DNA of 64,000 nt, from positions 42,502 through 106,501 of the forward strand of contig SVDU01000019.1 in NCBI GenBank assembly GCA_015057705.1. Reading direction: 5' to 3'. The notes below the pieces were generated by a model that saw only the letters and a program-made list of their open reading frames with translations, was not told the DNA's origin and did no database searches. Shown one piece after another: positions 55,962 to 64,000 of this stretch. The translations under genes were made by a program, and so were the position numbers. Source of the DNA: Paenibacillaceae bacterium. Lineage in GTDB: Bacteria; Bacillota; Clostridia; Lachnospirales; Lachnospiraceae. Every line of letters begins with the position of its first letter. Position 1 is the stretch's first letter.

Positions 55962-58900
55962 ATGAATGAACTAACATTTGAATTAGTATGTAAACAACTT
56001 AAAAAGGATAAAAAATATGGGGATATTGTTGAGAAAATTAACGTGTTATCTGGTGCAGCAATTGTTCTTCTTGGTGTTAGAGGTGTAAATGGTGATGTTT
56101 CTGCTTTTGTTAATGCTCTCTCAATAAAAGATGAATTGATTAATATTGCTAAGTGCATTATAGAAAAAATGATTGAAAATAAAACTAATAAATATGATGA
56201 AAGATTAGATTTAATTCAATGGTCATATACAATGATATATTATACATCTTTCTTTGATATATTAGATGAAAAATTGCCAGAAGATATAAGAGAGAGCTTA
56301 CAATTGAAGGTTAAAGAAAAGAAACACCTTTTCTCAGAATCAGTTTTATCCGCACAACAAAAAGTATGCATATCTAATGAAATAGATGAGCATGTATTTT
56401 TCCCCAATATATATTGTAAATATTCAGAAATTGAGAATAGACTAAGCAAACTTTATTATATTATGAGTGAAGGTTTAAGACAATTTGTGGATATGTTGTC
56501 GTTTAAAGATAATAATGAAGAGAAAATTGTTGGAGAATTTGAAGCTATTATTAAAGATATACCTAAATATGCTTTAAATCGATTTAAATCACAATATTTA
56601 TATTTGGCTAGTCATTTTAATGAATTTTACATTTATGTGCAAATGATTGAAATACAGGAAACAGATAAAAAATTAGAACAGATATATAAAAAGCTGGTTT
56701 CAATTGGAGAAAGTAGAGATGATAAAATTGATATTGGATTGCAAGAAGTTAGGTCATTTTTAATAAATTTACCCGAAATAATCGAAGAAGAAAATGTTAA
56801 TAAAATAGTACATAGTTTGTTAGAAAGATACCAAGGAGAAATTGAAAATCCGATAATTGATTCCAAAATAGATGATGAAAAATTGAAATATCCTTCCATA
56901 AAAGAAGCATTTATTCCTCAATCATATAAAATTATAAACTATTCTGGTAAAGAGCAACTGGAAAATAAGAAGACATGGGAAACTTGTGACATATTTCATG
57001 ATATGGATTCTTTTTGGGCGCAGTATTTATATCACCCAGATAGTTTTAAGAATCTATTATTAATATTAGGTGAACCGGGTGGGGGAAAGTCCCTTCTTAC
57101 TAAAATATTATCTGCAAGAATAATTACTAATGATAATGTTATAATTAGAATACCTCTCAGGGATATAAATGCTGATAATGATATTGAAGTATTAATATGT
57201 GAACAATTACAAAAAGATGGTGACGCTACAGATAAAATACCTACTTTTAAATGGTTTGCTGAGCATTTTAAAAAAAATCCAATTACTATAATTTTTGATG
57301 GATATGATGAAGTACTGCAAGCTACAGGAGGAATCTATAAAACTTTTTTGAAGAAAATTTTAAAGTTTCAATTAGTATGTGAAGAAAGGCATAGACCTAT
57401 TAGAGTTATTGTAACAAGTCGTGAAACATTAATTGATAAAGCAGAACTTCCCGTAGGTACAATTGTAATGAAATTATTAGAATTCAGTAATTTGCAAAGA
57501 AAAAGATGGATTGAAGTGTGGAATGAACATAATAAAGACGTGTTTGAACTTGAAAAAATAAAACCATTTAACTTACCTACTGATAATTCAAGCATAGAAG
57601 AACTTTCACGACAACCATTACTCTTATTGATGTTGGCAATTTATGATGCAAATATTGAAGAAGGAATAAATACGCTTGGTCAAAATTCTGTTATAAGCAG
57701 GACTACGCTTTATAATGAGTTATTATGTCGTTTTATTAGAAGAGAGTTAAAAAAAGGACCGAGAGGAAAAGAGGTAAAGTATGAAGAACTAGATCTAAAC
57801 GAGCAAGAAGCACTGATAAATTGTGAACTTGAGCGTTTAGGTATTGCTGCATTTGGAATGTATGTTAGAGGAAAACTTTCCTTACAAGTCTTAGAGTTAG
57901 AAAAAGATTTAATTACAATGGAGGTAGATCTGCCTAAATATGAGAATTGTAGAAAATTGCTTAGCCAAGCGGAAATTTTATTCGGTAGTTTCTTTTTTAT
58001 ACATGATTCACAATCGGGTATTGTAAAGGAGGATAATACAAATATCGCTTTTGAATTTCTTCATAAAACATTTTATGAATTTTTAGTGGCAGATTTAATT
58101 CTAAAGTATTTGATAAAAGAAATCGAAGGTTTGAATGATCTGAGAATGGGAAGAAATATAAATAATTATCATAAGGCTCTAAATGATCCAAATCATTTAG
58201 GAAGACAATTTTACTTGACACTTATATATACACATTTATGTGCAGAACCAGAAATTCTTGAAATGATTGTTGAGTGGAAAGCAATTCTTTTAAAAAATGA
58301 ATTTGAAAATAAACAGGAAGAATTTGAGAATACCTTATGTGAATTATTCCAAAAACAGGTCGAGGTAATAACAAATGATTTATTATTACCAGATATATGG
58401 AAAGAAAATAATAACTATTTTAATGAAAAAAAATCTTATTTACAATACTGTGCTATGTTTTTAATGAACTTGCTTATATTACAAGTTTCTACTAATAGAT
58501 CCGGTGAGTGTTCACTACAAATTGATGAGTGGAAATACTTATCAATCTTTTGGAAGATGAATATAGACGAAGAAATTTTATTGAAATTTACTGCTTTATT
58601 TTATGTAAATCAAAATAACGGTCGAATTTTGGTTAAGAAAAAAGAAATTGGATGTAAGGTCGAGAACAAAGCTAAGTTAGAACAAACAATTGAATTGTCA
58701 AATTTTATACAGGATAATGTAAAGTATAATCTTGCAAAACTGCATTTAATGGATTTGAAAAATCATGAAAAAAAGCAGTGCTATGAATTATTAAGTCAAA
58801 ACGGCATCGACTTAAAATTTGAAAGACATGGTTTAGAATTATTTCAAAATACTATGTCAATAGAAAATAAAAAGTTTAATATTTTAAAATATATTGAAGA

Positions 58901-60044
58901 TTGTTGCAATGAATTTTTCTGTCAAAAAGTTGATGAAAAATTATTCACTGAGTGGATATTATATCTAACCTTTCTGACAGATGAGATGTATGAGAAGAGA
59001 GGTCAACGGTATGTTGGTAAACAAGATAGACGAACTTATAGAAACATAAGCGAATTGTTATCAATTGCATTTAATCAGTATTATCGTAATACCCAAATTA
59101 TTATTTTAGTCTGGAAGTTAGTTGATAAACTAGGGGGAGTACAAAATAAAGTTTATATTTATGATATGTTTAAATATATGTCTAGATGTAAACCAGATAT
59201 ATATTTAATTATTCTCAAGTTAACAAAACTGTCAAATTATGCAATTCGTTCATTAGAGTTCAAAGATATAGTAATAGAATATTGTGAAAATAATTTGAAC
59301 GAATATCCTTTAGAGATTTTAAAAATATTTAATATTATTAATTTGTATAAACCCCATGTATTTTTAGATATAATACTCAATATAATTAAAGATAAATTAG
59401 AAGAATTTCTTCATGAAGAACCATATATAATTTTACAATTAATAAAATCTCTAAATATAGAAAAGTATAGTTTTTTTATTGAAAAGGTATATGGATTATT
59501 TACCGCAGATTTTAATTATTTTTTTAGACGTTTTCCTGATATTTCAGTTGAACTAATAAAATATTTTGTTAAATTAAATCTTCATGTTGATGAAATATAT
59601 TCTTCAAATAGACCAGCTATAGATCATATGTATATCTCAGGTAAATCTCCAAAAGCATCAATTGGAATGTTAGAATTAATGATACTTTTCGATGATAAAA
59701 AGGGTATAAGAGAATTGAAACAAAATATCATGCGTAGATACGATGAATTTTTGCATGAACACATTGAATCTGCATTGAATTATCTTATTACTATATATAC
59801 CAATGGTTTACAGGATGAAGAATCAACTGACATTTTAATACGGTATTTTGGCAGTATATTAGTTAACTACGATACAGTAAGTATATATGATATTAGTATT
59901 TTGCTAGATTCTCTAGACTTATATAGTTTTAATAAATTTAGTGCATACTGGAGAGAAAACAATTTATTGTTTGAAATAAATTGTCCAGGTATTGCTAAGG
60001 TCATTAATAAATTTTATGAGGATATAAGATTGGGAATTAAATAA
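55962..60044 (+). CDS. NACHT-domain STAND NTPase, candidate antiphage protein
   Basis: The 1360-residue protein is much more AT-rich than its neighbours (AAA/AAT/ATT codons dominate), a sign of recent transfer. Residues 1-330 form a helical N-terminal domain with no nuclease or TIR motif that I can see. The NACHT NTPase follows, with Walker A LGEPGGGKSLL (about 369-379), Walker B IIFDGYDEV (about 443-451), a VTSRE sensor (about 483) and a winged-helix-like FEFLHKTFYEFLVA (about 700). Residues 740-1360 are alpha-helical and may form the sensor. This matches bacterial NACHT (bNACHT/Avs-like) defence proteins. The AAGGAG lies 15 bases before the ATG, unusually far. Confidence 0.85.
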   Translation: MNELTFELVCKQLKKDKKYGDIVEKINVLSGAAIVLLGVRGVNGDVSAFVNALSIKDELINIAKCIIEKMIENKTNKYDERLDLIQWSYTMIYYTSFFDILDEKLPEDIRESLQLKVKEKKHLFSESVLSAQQKVCISNEIDEHVFFPNIYCKYSEIENRLSKLYYIMSEGLRQFVDMLSFKDNNEEKIVGEFEAIIKDIPKYALNRFKSQYLYLASHFNEFYIYVQMIEIQETDKKLEQIYKKLVSIGESRDDKIDIGLQEVRSFLINLPEIIEEENVNKIVHSLLERYQGEIENPIIDSKIDDEKLKYPSIKEAFIPQSYKIINYSGKEQLENKKTWETCDIFHDMDSFWAQYLYHPDSFKNLLLILGEPGGGKSLLTKILSARIITNDNVIIRIPLRDINADNDIEVLICEQLQKDGDATDKIPTFKWFAEHFKKNPITIIFDGYDEVLQATGGIYKTFLKKILKFQLVCEERHRPIRVIVTSRETLIDKAELPVGTIVMKLLEFSNLQRKRWIEVWNEHNKDVFELEKIKPFNLPTDNSSIEELSRQPLLLLMLAIYDANIEEGINTLGQNSVISRTTLYNELLCRFIRRELKKGPRGKEVKYEELDLNEQEALINCELERLGIAAFGMYVRGKLSLQVLELEKDLITMEVDLPKYENCRKLLSQAEILFGSFFFIHDSQSGIVKEDNTNIAFEFLHKTFYEFLVADLILKYLIKEIEGLNDLRMGRNINNYHKALNDPNHLGRQFYLTLIYTHLCAEPEILEMIVEWKAILLKNEFENKQEEFENTLCELFQKQVEVITNDLLLPDIWKENNNYFNEKKSYLQYCAMFLMNLLILQVSTNRSGECSLQIDEWKYLSIFWKMNIDEEILLKFTALFYVNQNNGRILVKKKEIGCKVENKAKLEQTIELSNFIQDNVKYNLAKLHLMDLKNHEKKQCYELLSQNGIDLKFERHGLELFQNTMSIENKKFNILKYIEDCCNEFFCQKVDEKLFTEWILYLTFLTDEMYEKRGQRYVGKQDRRTYRNISELLSIAFNQYYRNTQIIILVWKLVDKLGGVQNKVYIYDMFKYMSRCKPDIYLIILKLTKLSNYAIRSLEFKDIVIEYCENNLNEYPLEILKIFNIINLYKPHVFLDIILNIIKDKLEEFLHEEPYIILQLIKSLNIEKYSFFIEKVYGLFTADFNYFFRRFPDISVELIKYFVKLNLHVDEIYSSNRPAIDHMYISGKSPKASIGMLELMILFDDKKGIRELKQNIMRRYDEFLHEHIESALNYLITIYTNGLQDEESTDILIRYFGSILVNYDTVSIYDISILLDSLDLYSFNKFSAYWRENNLLFEINCPGIAKVINKFYEDIRLGIK

Positions 60045-60110
60045 TTGATTCTATTTTGCAACTAAAATGTGATATTAAGAACGAAATTGTACACAGAATT
60101 TAGAAACAAC

Positions 60111-60144
60111 AAAAGTTAAGTAGTAAAGCTAACTTTTATTTATG
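60111..60144 (+). terminator. Terminator after the NACHT gene
   Basis: AAAAGTTA pairs with TAACTTTT across an 11-base loop, followed by ATTTATGTTTT. Confidence 0.65.
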
Positions 60145-60145
60145 T

Positions 60146-60750
60146 TTTAGGTCAAAGAAAATAGACCGCTGGGGTTTCATGTGCTGGACTAAATTCCACC
60201 GGTCACATTTAAAAAATGTGAAAGATTCACTTCCAGTCTAATTGCAGATTTAAATAAATTATCGATAGTAGCGAATCGGCTTAGGTGTTAGCTTAACCTC
60301 ATAAGGGACAATGCGCCTAGGCCGATTCGCTTTAAAGGTGTCTTCGCCAAATGATTTTAGAGGCATATTATATGGTGTCTTTCCACCCATACTTTACCAA
60401 GGTGTAGAATTGATATGATTAACGATCAGATTTACGCCCCTTTGAGTTAGAAACTCAAAGTTGATTCCTTCTGGAGAACTATGTTATCTTGTCATTGTAA
60501 AAGGTGTTTTTATTATACAGGTCAGCGAACCCCCTGGACTTAGCCTCTTTTGAGCTGGTGTTTGGATCTTTGCACAGGTATTTTGTAATATCTTTACATG
60601 TATTATATTGATTTGATGAGACTCAATAAAAATACGATACTTCAGTGTGAGATGTTTCTGGTTACCAGGGATATATTTACTTATAAAATTTCCTTCTAAA
60701 GCTGTCAGAAGGAGTTATAAAGAAACTATATATATGAAACAGAAAATTTA
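60146..60750. other. Hairpin-rich non-coding region of unknown nature
   Basis: There is no convincing gene in either strand over about 600 bases. It holds several inverted repeats in a row: GACCG/CGGTC (60164/60204), TCACATTT/AAATGTGA (60203-60221), a 16-bp pair at 60270/60316, and CTTTGAGTT/AACTCAAAG (60440-60460). It may be a decayed mobile element, a structured RNA or the flank of the transferred NACHT gene. I cannot assign a family. Confidence 0.5.
60270..60331. repeat. Long inverted repeat (stem 15 of 16 bp)
   Basis: AGCGAATCGGCTTAGG at 60270-60285 pairs with CCTAGGCCGATTCGCT at 60316-60331 around a 30-base interior. It is followed only by TTTAAA, so it is not a clear terminator. Confidence 0.85.
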
Positions 60751-60808
60751 ACTGTGCAGAGGAAAACTATTCCTTTAAAAGAACCTTTAAAAGTATCCCC
60801 CTTCCATA

Positions 60809-60837
60809 TTGTGAAAAAACAAAATTTAGAGTACAAT
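60809..60837 (+). promoter_or_regulatory. Promoter of the CsoR-type gene
   Basis: TTGTGA (60809-60814) and TACAAT (60832-60837) are separated by 17 bases. The RBS begins near +5, which excludes a translation start far upstream. GTATCCCCC directly before the -35 could be part of a metal-repressor operator (weak). Confidence 0.65.
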
Positions 60838-60864
60838 AGAAAAGTATGGAGGAGAGTAGCAAAT

Positions 60865-61209
60865 ATGAACGAGAACATGGAATATCACACACATAAGGCA
60901 GAGGATGGAACGGAATACACCCATTCCCATTTACCCGGGCACCCCCATAAGCACACGAATACAAAGGTGGTTATGAACCGGCTGTCCCGTGCGATCGGAC
61001 ATTTGGAATCTGTGAAACGTATGGTCAGTGAGGAACGGGACTGCAGTGAGGTACTGATCCAGTTGTCAGCTGTTATATCAGCGTTAAATCAAACTGGAAA
61101 GGTGATTATCAAGGATCATATTGAACATTGTATTGTGGACGCGGTGGAATCAGGAGACAAGCAGGCAATTGAGGATTTGAACAAGGCAATTGACCGTTTC
61201 ATTAAATAA
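60865..61209 (+). CDS. CsoR/FrmR-family metal-sensing repressor
   Basis: The 114-residue protein has a His-rich N-terminal extension (YHTHKAEDGTEYTHSHLPGH) before the DUF156 helical core (MNRLSRAIGHLESVKRM). The Cu(I) ligands of CsoR fit Cys in RDCSEVL and His/Cys in DHIEHC. It is thus likely a copper sensor, though the extra His stretch could also bind nickel or zinc. The ATG at 60865 follows GGAGGAG. It has no neighbouring copper gene, and the copper cluster is 21 kb away. Confidence 0.88.
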   Translation: MNENMEYHTHKAEDGTEYTHSHLPGHPHKHTNTKVVMNRLSRAIGHLESVKRMVSEERDCSEVLIQLSAVISALNQTGKVIIKDHIEHCIVDAVESGDKQAIEDLNKAIDRFIK

Positions 61210-61258
61210 AACAAATTCCTTTCACAGGAAACCTTATCCAGTAAAAATGAATTGCCCA

Positions 61259-61301
61259 AACACACTTTTCGAAGTATAATTACTTGAAGTGTGTTTTTTT
61301 A
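61259..61301 (+). terminator. Terminator after the CsoR-type gene
   Basis: AACACACTT pairs with AAGTGTGTT, with an inner AAGTA/TACTT stem, followed by seven T. Confidence 0.9.
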
Positions 61302-61339
61302 TACCAACAGGCAGAAAATGTAGAAAGAGGTAGATTCAT

Positions 61340-62107
61340 TTGTTAAATCAGTTTTCCAGAACCCAGCTGTTACTGGGGGAAGATGCTATGAAGCGTCTGT
61401 CAGAAGCGAAAGTTGCAGTATTTGGAATAGGCGGAGTGGGCGGATATGTTGTGGAAGCTCTGGTAAGAAGCGGAGTCCGTTCCTTTGTTCTTGTTGATGA
61501 TGATAAGGTATGTCTGACCAATATTAACAGGCAGATTATAGCCACCAGAAAAACGGTTGGCAAATATAAGGTAGAAGTAATGAAAGAGCGGATCTTAGAG
61601 ATCAATCCTGATGCTGAGGTGGAGATGCATAAATGCTTCTTTTTACCGGAGAATGCAGGAGATTTTTCCTTTCAGGACTATGATTATGTAGTGGATGCGG
61701 TGGATACGGTAACAGCCAAGCTTCAGCTTGTAATGCAGGCAAAAGAAGCAGGCGTTCCGGTTATCAGCTGCATGGGTGCAGGAAACAAGTTAGATCCAAC
61801 CAAGTTTGAGGTTGCCGACATTTATAAAACATCAGTTTGTCCCCTTGCAAAGGTTATGAGAAGAGAGTTAAAGAAGCGGGGAGTGAAAAAGCTTAAGGTG
61901 GTTTATTCAAAGGAAATACCAACCAGGCCCATTGAGGATATGTCCATCAGCTGCCGGACAAACTGTATCTGCCCTCCTGGGGCTGCCCATAAGTGCACAG
62001 AGCGAAGGGATATTCCCGGAAGTCTGGCATTTGTGCCGTCTGTTGCAGGTCTGATCATCGCTGGAGAGGTCATTAAAGACCTTGCAGGCGGACAGCAGAA
62101 AGCGTAA
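61340..62107 (+). CDS. tcdA: tRNA threonylcarbamoyladenosine dehydratase TcdA (ThiF/E1-like)
   Basis: The 255-residue E1-like enzyme has an ATP-binding loop GIGGVGGYVVEAL (about 31) and DDDKVCLTNINRQI with the conserved Asp and Arg. The C-terminal block NCICPPGAAHKC and PSVAGLIIAGEVI is typical of TcdA (CsdL). It converts t6A37 to the cyclic ct6A form in tRNAs using ATP. The start is TTG at 61340 after AAAGAGG. It is followed at 20 bases by the tRNA thiolation-type gene, so the two form a tRNA modification pair. Confidence 0.88.
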   Translation: MLNQFSRTQLLLGEDAMKRLSEAKVAVFGIGGVGGYVVEALVRSGVRSFVLVDDDKVCLTNINRQIIATRKTVGKYKVEVMKERILEINPDAEVEMHKCFFLPENAGDFSFQDYDYVVDAVDTVTAKLQLVMQAKEAGVPVISCMGAGNKLDPTKFEVADIYKTSVCPLAKVMRRELKKRGVKKLKVVYSKEIPTRPIEDMSISCRTNCICPPGAAHKCTERRDIPGSLAFVPSVAGLIIAGEVIKDLAGGQQKA

Positions 62108-62127
62108 AAGGAATAGGAGATAAGGAT

Positions 62128-63336
62128 ATGGATTCAGAATACATGGATACTTGTGAATGCAGTCTGTCATTACAACAGCTGGAGCAGATGGATCAGGCAG
62201 AATATGTTCTGGTGGATATCAGAGAAGAAAGAGCCTATCAGCACGGGTTTATTCCAGGCGCCATTCACATGGAGATGGAAGCAGTCTCAGCGGATGATTG
62301 CGCCCTTCCCAAAGAGAAAAAGATTGTTTTGTATTGCTTAAAGGGTGTGATCAGCGAGGAAGCGGCAGAGACTTTAAGAGAAAAAGGATATACAGCCTAC
62401 AGCCTGGCAGGAGGTTACGGAGCATGGCTCATTCAGACCATGAAGAAAGAAGAGCAGGGTCAGGGCAGGCTGGAAGAGATTGAAAAGAGTATCAGAAAGA
62501 AATTTCACAAGGAACTATTCAGTAAATTTGCAAAAGCAATCAATGAATATGAACTGGTAAAGGAAAATGACAAGATAGCCGTGTGCATCTCAGGCGGCAA
62601 GGACTCCATGCTGATGGCGAAGCTGTTTCAGGAGATCCGGCGCCACAACAAATTCCCTTTTGAACTGGTATTTCTTGTTATGGATCCGGGGTATCATGAG
62701 ACAAACCGTCAGGTAATTGAAAACAATGCCAGACTTTTAAATATTCCCATTACCGTTTTTGAAACACAGATTTTTGATGCAGTCTATGAAGTGGAGAAAT
62801 CCCCCTGCTATTTGTGTGCAAGAATGAGAAGGGGTCATTTATACAGCAAGGCGAAGGAACTGGGCTGCAATAAGATTGCACTTGGTCATCACTATGATGA
62901 TGTGATTGAGACCATTCTCATGGGAATGATGTACGGAGGTCAGATCCAGACCATGATGCCAAAGCTGCACAGCACCAATTTTGAAGGTATGGAGCTGATC
63001 CGTCCGCTGTATCTCATCAGAGAAGATGACATCAAACGGTGGCGGGATTACAATGACCTTCATTTCATCCAGTGTGCATGCCGGTTTACCGATACCTGCA
63101 CCACTTGCAGGACAGATGGAAATACCGGTTCCAAGCGGGTGGAGATTAAGAATCTGATCAGTCAGCTGAAGGAGACCAACCCCTACATTGAAGGCAATTT
63201 ATTTAAAAGTGTGGAGAATGTTAATTTAAGCACCATCATTGCTTATAAAAAGGATGGTGCTGTTCATCATTTCCTGGATGATTATGATGAAAAAAAGACT
63301 GATAAAAAAGAAAATCAGAAAGAAAATCAGAAATAG
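62128..63336 (+). CDS. Rhodanese - TtcA-like ATP pyrophosphatase fusion
   Basis: The product has 402 residues. Residues 15-110 form a rhodanese domain with active-site Cys in VLYCLKGVISE. Residues 120-360 form a TtcA/TtuA-like domain with PP-loop SGGKDSM (about 154), CYLCARMRRG and a C-terminal CACRFTDTCTTC set that could hold an iron-sulfur cluster. TtcA enzymes thiolate cytidine 32 of tRNA, and a fused rhodanese could hand over the sulfur directly. The lysine-rich tail is unusual. It is co-transcribed with tcdA and followed by an IscR-like regulator. Confidence 0.85.
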   Translation: MDSEYMDTCECSLSLQQLEQMDQAEYVLVDIREERAYQHGFIPGAIHMEMEAVSADDCALPKEKKIVLYCLKGVISEEAAETLREKGYTAYSLAGGYGAWLIQTMKKEEQGQGRLEEIEKSIRKKFHKELFSKFAKAINEYELVKENDKIAVCISGGKDSMLMAKLFQEIRRHNKFPFELVFLVMDPGYHETNRQVIENNARLLNIPITVFETQIFDAVYEVEKSPCYLCARMRRGHLYSKAKELGCNKIALGHHYDDVIETILMGMMYGGQIQTMMPKLHSTNFEGMELIRPLYLIREDDIKRWRDYNDLHFIQCACRFTDTCTTCRTDGNTGSKRVEIKNLISQLKETNPYIEGNLFKSVENVNLSTIIAYKKDGAVHHFLDDYDEKKTDKKENQKENQK

Positions 63337-63388
63337 GCTTGAAAAACATATTAACCTTGTGGTAAATTATGAATAGGAGGTTATGCAT

Positions 63389-63820
63389 ATGAAAATTTCA
63401 ACGAAAGGCCGTTATGCCATCAGACTCATGATTGATCTGGCAGAGCACAATAACGGAGAATTTATCACGCTGATGGACATTGCCCAAAGGCAGGAGATAT
63501 CAGAGAAGTATTTGGAATCCATAGTCTCTATTTTAAGTAAGAATAATCTCCTTATCTCTTTACGAGGAAAAGGCGGCGGCTACAAGCTTGCCAAGGACCC
63601 GGAGCTTTATACTGTGGGAAGCATTTTACGGTTAACAGAAGGATCTCTTGCGCCTGTATCCTGCCTGGAAGGGGAGACCAATAACTGCAACAGAGCCAGT
63701 CAGTGCCAGACTCTGGAGATGTGGGAAGGACTTAATAAGCTGATTAATGATTACTTTGACGGGATTACCATCGCAGATTTGATTCATAAGAATGACTATA
63801 TGAATAATTATGTAATATAG
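63389..63820 (+). CDS. Rrf2/IscR-family transcriptional regulator
   Basis: The 143-residue winged-helix protein starts MKISTKGRYAIRLMIDLAEH, the Rrf2 signature. HTH ITLMDIAQRQEISEKYLESI and the wing LRGKGGGYKLA are typical. Three Cys in SCLEGETNNCNRASQC match the iron-sulfur ligand set of IscR. It likely senses cluster supply or controls cysteine and Isc genes downstream of the window. The ATG at 63389 is 8 bases after AGGAGG, and an ATG at 63383 is too close. Confidence 0.92.
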   Translation: MKISTKGRYAIRLMIDLAEHNNGEFITLMDIAQRQEISEKYLESIVSILSKNNLLISLRGKGGGYKLAKDPELYTVGSILRLTEGSLAPVSCLEGETNNCNRASQCQTLEMWEGLNKLINDYFDGITIADLIHKNDYMNNYVI

Positions 63821-63892
63821 GAGAATTGGGTATATTGTTTAAAGATTTTGTTGGAAAAGTTTTGTATCATTGTTATATATGTAATAACGGAA

Positions 63893-63920
63893 GGCAGACA
63901 TCGAAAGGTGTCTGTTTTTT
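63893..63920 (+). terminator. Terminator after the Rrf2-type gene
   Basis: CAGACA pairs with TGTCTG over TCGAAAGG, followed by six T. Confidence 0.88.
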
Positions 63921-63933
63921 ACTTTATAGGAAA

Positions 63934-63963
63934 TTGCGCAAATAGTCAAAGATAGTGTATAAT
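63934..63963 (+). promoter_or_regulatory. Promoter of a gene beyond the window edge
   Basis: TTGCGC (63934-63939) and TATAAT (63958-63963) are 18 bases apart. The gene it serves begins past 64000. Confidence 0.5.
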
Positions 63964-64000
63964 GGCTTTGAAATAAAAAATAGCATAGCAAAAGAGCGAA

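Noticed and set aside
55948..55968. Six-codon upstream frame (MWGTNE) overlapping the NACHT start
   Set aside because: The ribosome site is only two bases from its ATG; it is more likely chance in AT-rich DNA.
60488..60630. Minus-strand open frame of about 46 codons in the hairpin-rich region
   Set aside because: It has no ATG/GTG/TTG start or ribosome site and no recognisable family.
60735..60752. Five-codon frame MKQKI after an AGAAGGAGTT
   Set aside because: Too short to support as a gene; no repeat or control feature points to it.
60754..60864. N-terminal extension of the CsoR-type protein by 37 residues
   Set aside because: The -35/-10 promoter at 60809-60837 and the GGAGGAG at 60848 lie inside the extension, so translation starts at 60865.

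Overview
The window looks like the chromosome of an anaerobic, low-to-moderate-GC Firmicute of the Lachnospiraceae (Clostridium cluster XIVa, Lacrimispora/Hungatella-like). This is inferred from strong AGGAGG ribosome binding sites, sigma-A promoters, many PTS and glycosidase genes, a clostridial ferredoxin, a DUF438/hemerythrin/PAS protein and CopA/CopZ copper handling. The genus is an inference from gene content and style. No rRNA, tRNA or CRISPR array was seen.

Layout. 1-3.2 kb: 3' end of queF, a leftward lipase/ArAE-permease pair and a DUF3892 gene. 3.2-11.5 kb: a MarR-headed export operon (heterodimeric ABC exporter plus two membrane-fusion-type proteins) followed by a GH95 fucosidase. 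11.6-14.2 kb: an excisionase-like HTH gene behind six 10-bp tandem repeats, an alpha/beta hydrolase, a fused pair of gene remnants and a shikimate/quinate dehydrogenase. 14.4-17.8 kb: a beta-glucoside PTS/GH1 operon behind a classic RAT/terminator antitermination leader. 17.8-25.1 kb: a diguanylate cyclase, a flavodoxin-PPOX fusion, a GntR regulator, a DUF5692-hypA pair, glycerol dehydrogenase and ferredoxin. 25.1-28.6 kb: a DUF438/PAS protein and a chemoreceptor, separated by a 360-bp segment bounded by perfect 22-bp inverted repeats. That segment contains an outward promoter pointing away from the chemoreceptor, so it looks like an invertible phase switch.

28.6-30.4 kb holds a PPOX/HxlR divergent pair and a chorismate mutase-shikimate kinase fusion. 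30.5-39.1 kb is a copper region: an HMA-SafE-cupredoxin fusion, a 32-residue membrane peptide, a DUF2318 lipoprotein, an HxlR regulator, CopA, an unknown anchored protein, CopZ and a two-component system. 39.1-42.5 kb is a Crp/Fnr-controlled cluster (cupin, Hcp-N-terminal-like protein, DUF1858, unknown, hemerythrin), probably for nitrosative/oxidative or iron-sulfur stress, with a CRP-type palindrome centred at about -41.5. 42.5-49.3 kb is a PRD regulator with a mannose-family PTS, NagA and a ChbG-type deacetylase (amino-sugar use). 49.3-54.5 kb is an AraC regulator with a second IIBC permease and a large GH106-like glycosidase.

54.5-60.9 kb is an accessory insert: a VOC gene frameshifted in a homopolymer, a GNAT acetyltransferase, and a very AT-rich 1360-residue NACHT NTPase that is a good candidate for a single-gene antiphage system. 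It is followed by about 700 bp of hairpin-rich non-coding DNA. 60.8-64.0 kb returns to core genes: a CsoR-type repressor, TcdA, a rhodanese-TtcA-like fusion and an Rrf2/IscR regulator.

The strongest candidates for new biology are the invertible promoter upstream of the chemoreceptor, the NACHT gene with its structured flank, and the Fnr-controlled Hcp-like/hemerythrin cluster.
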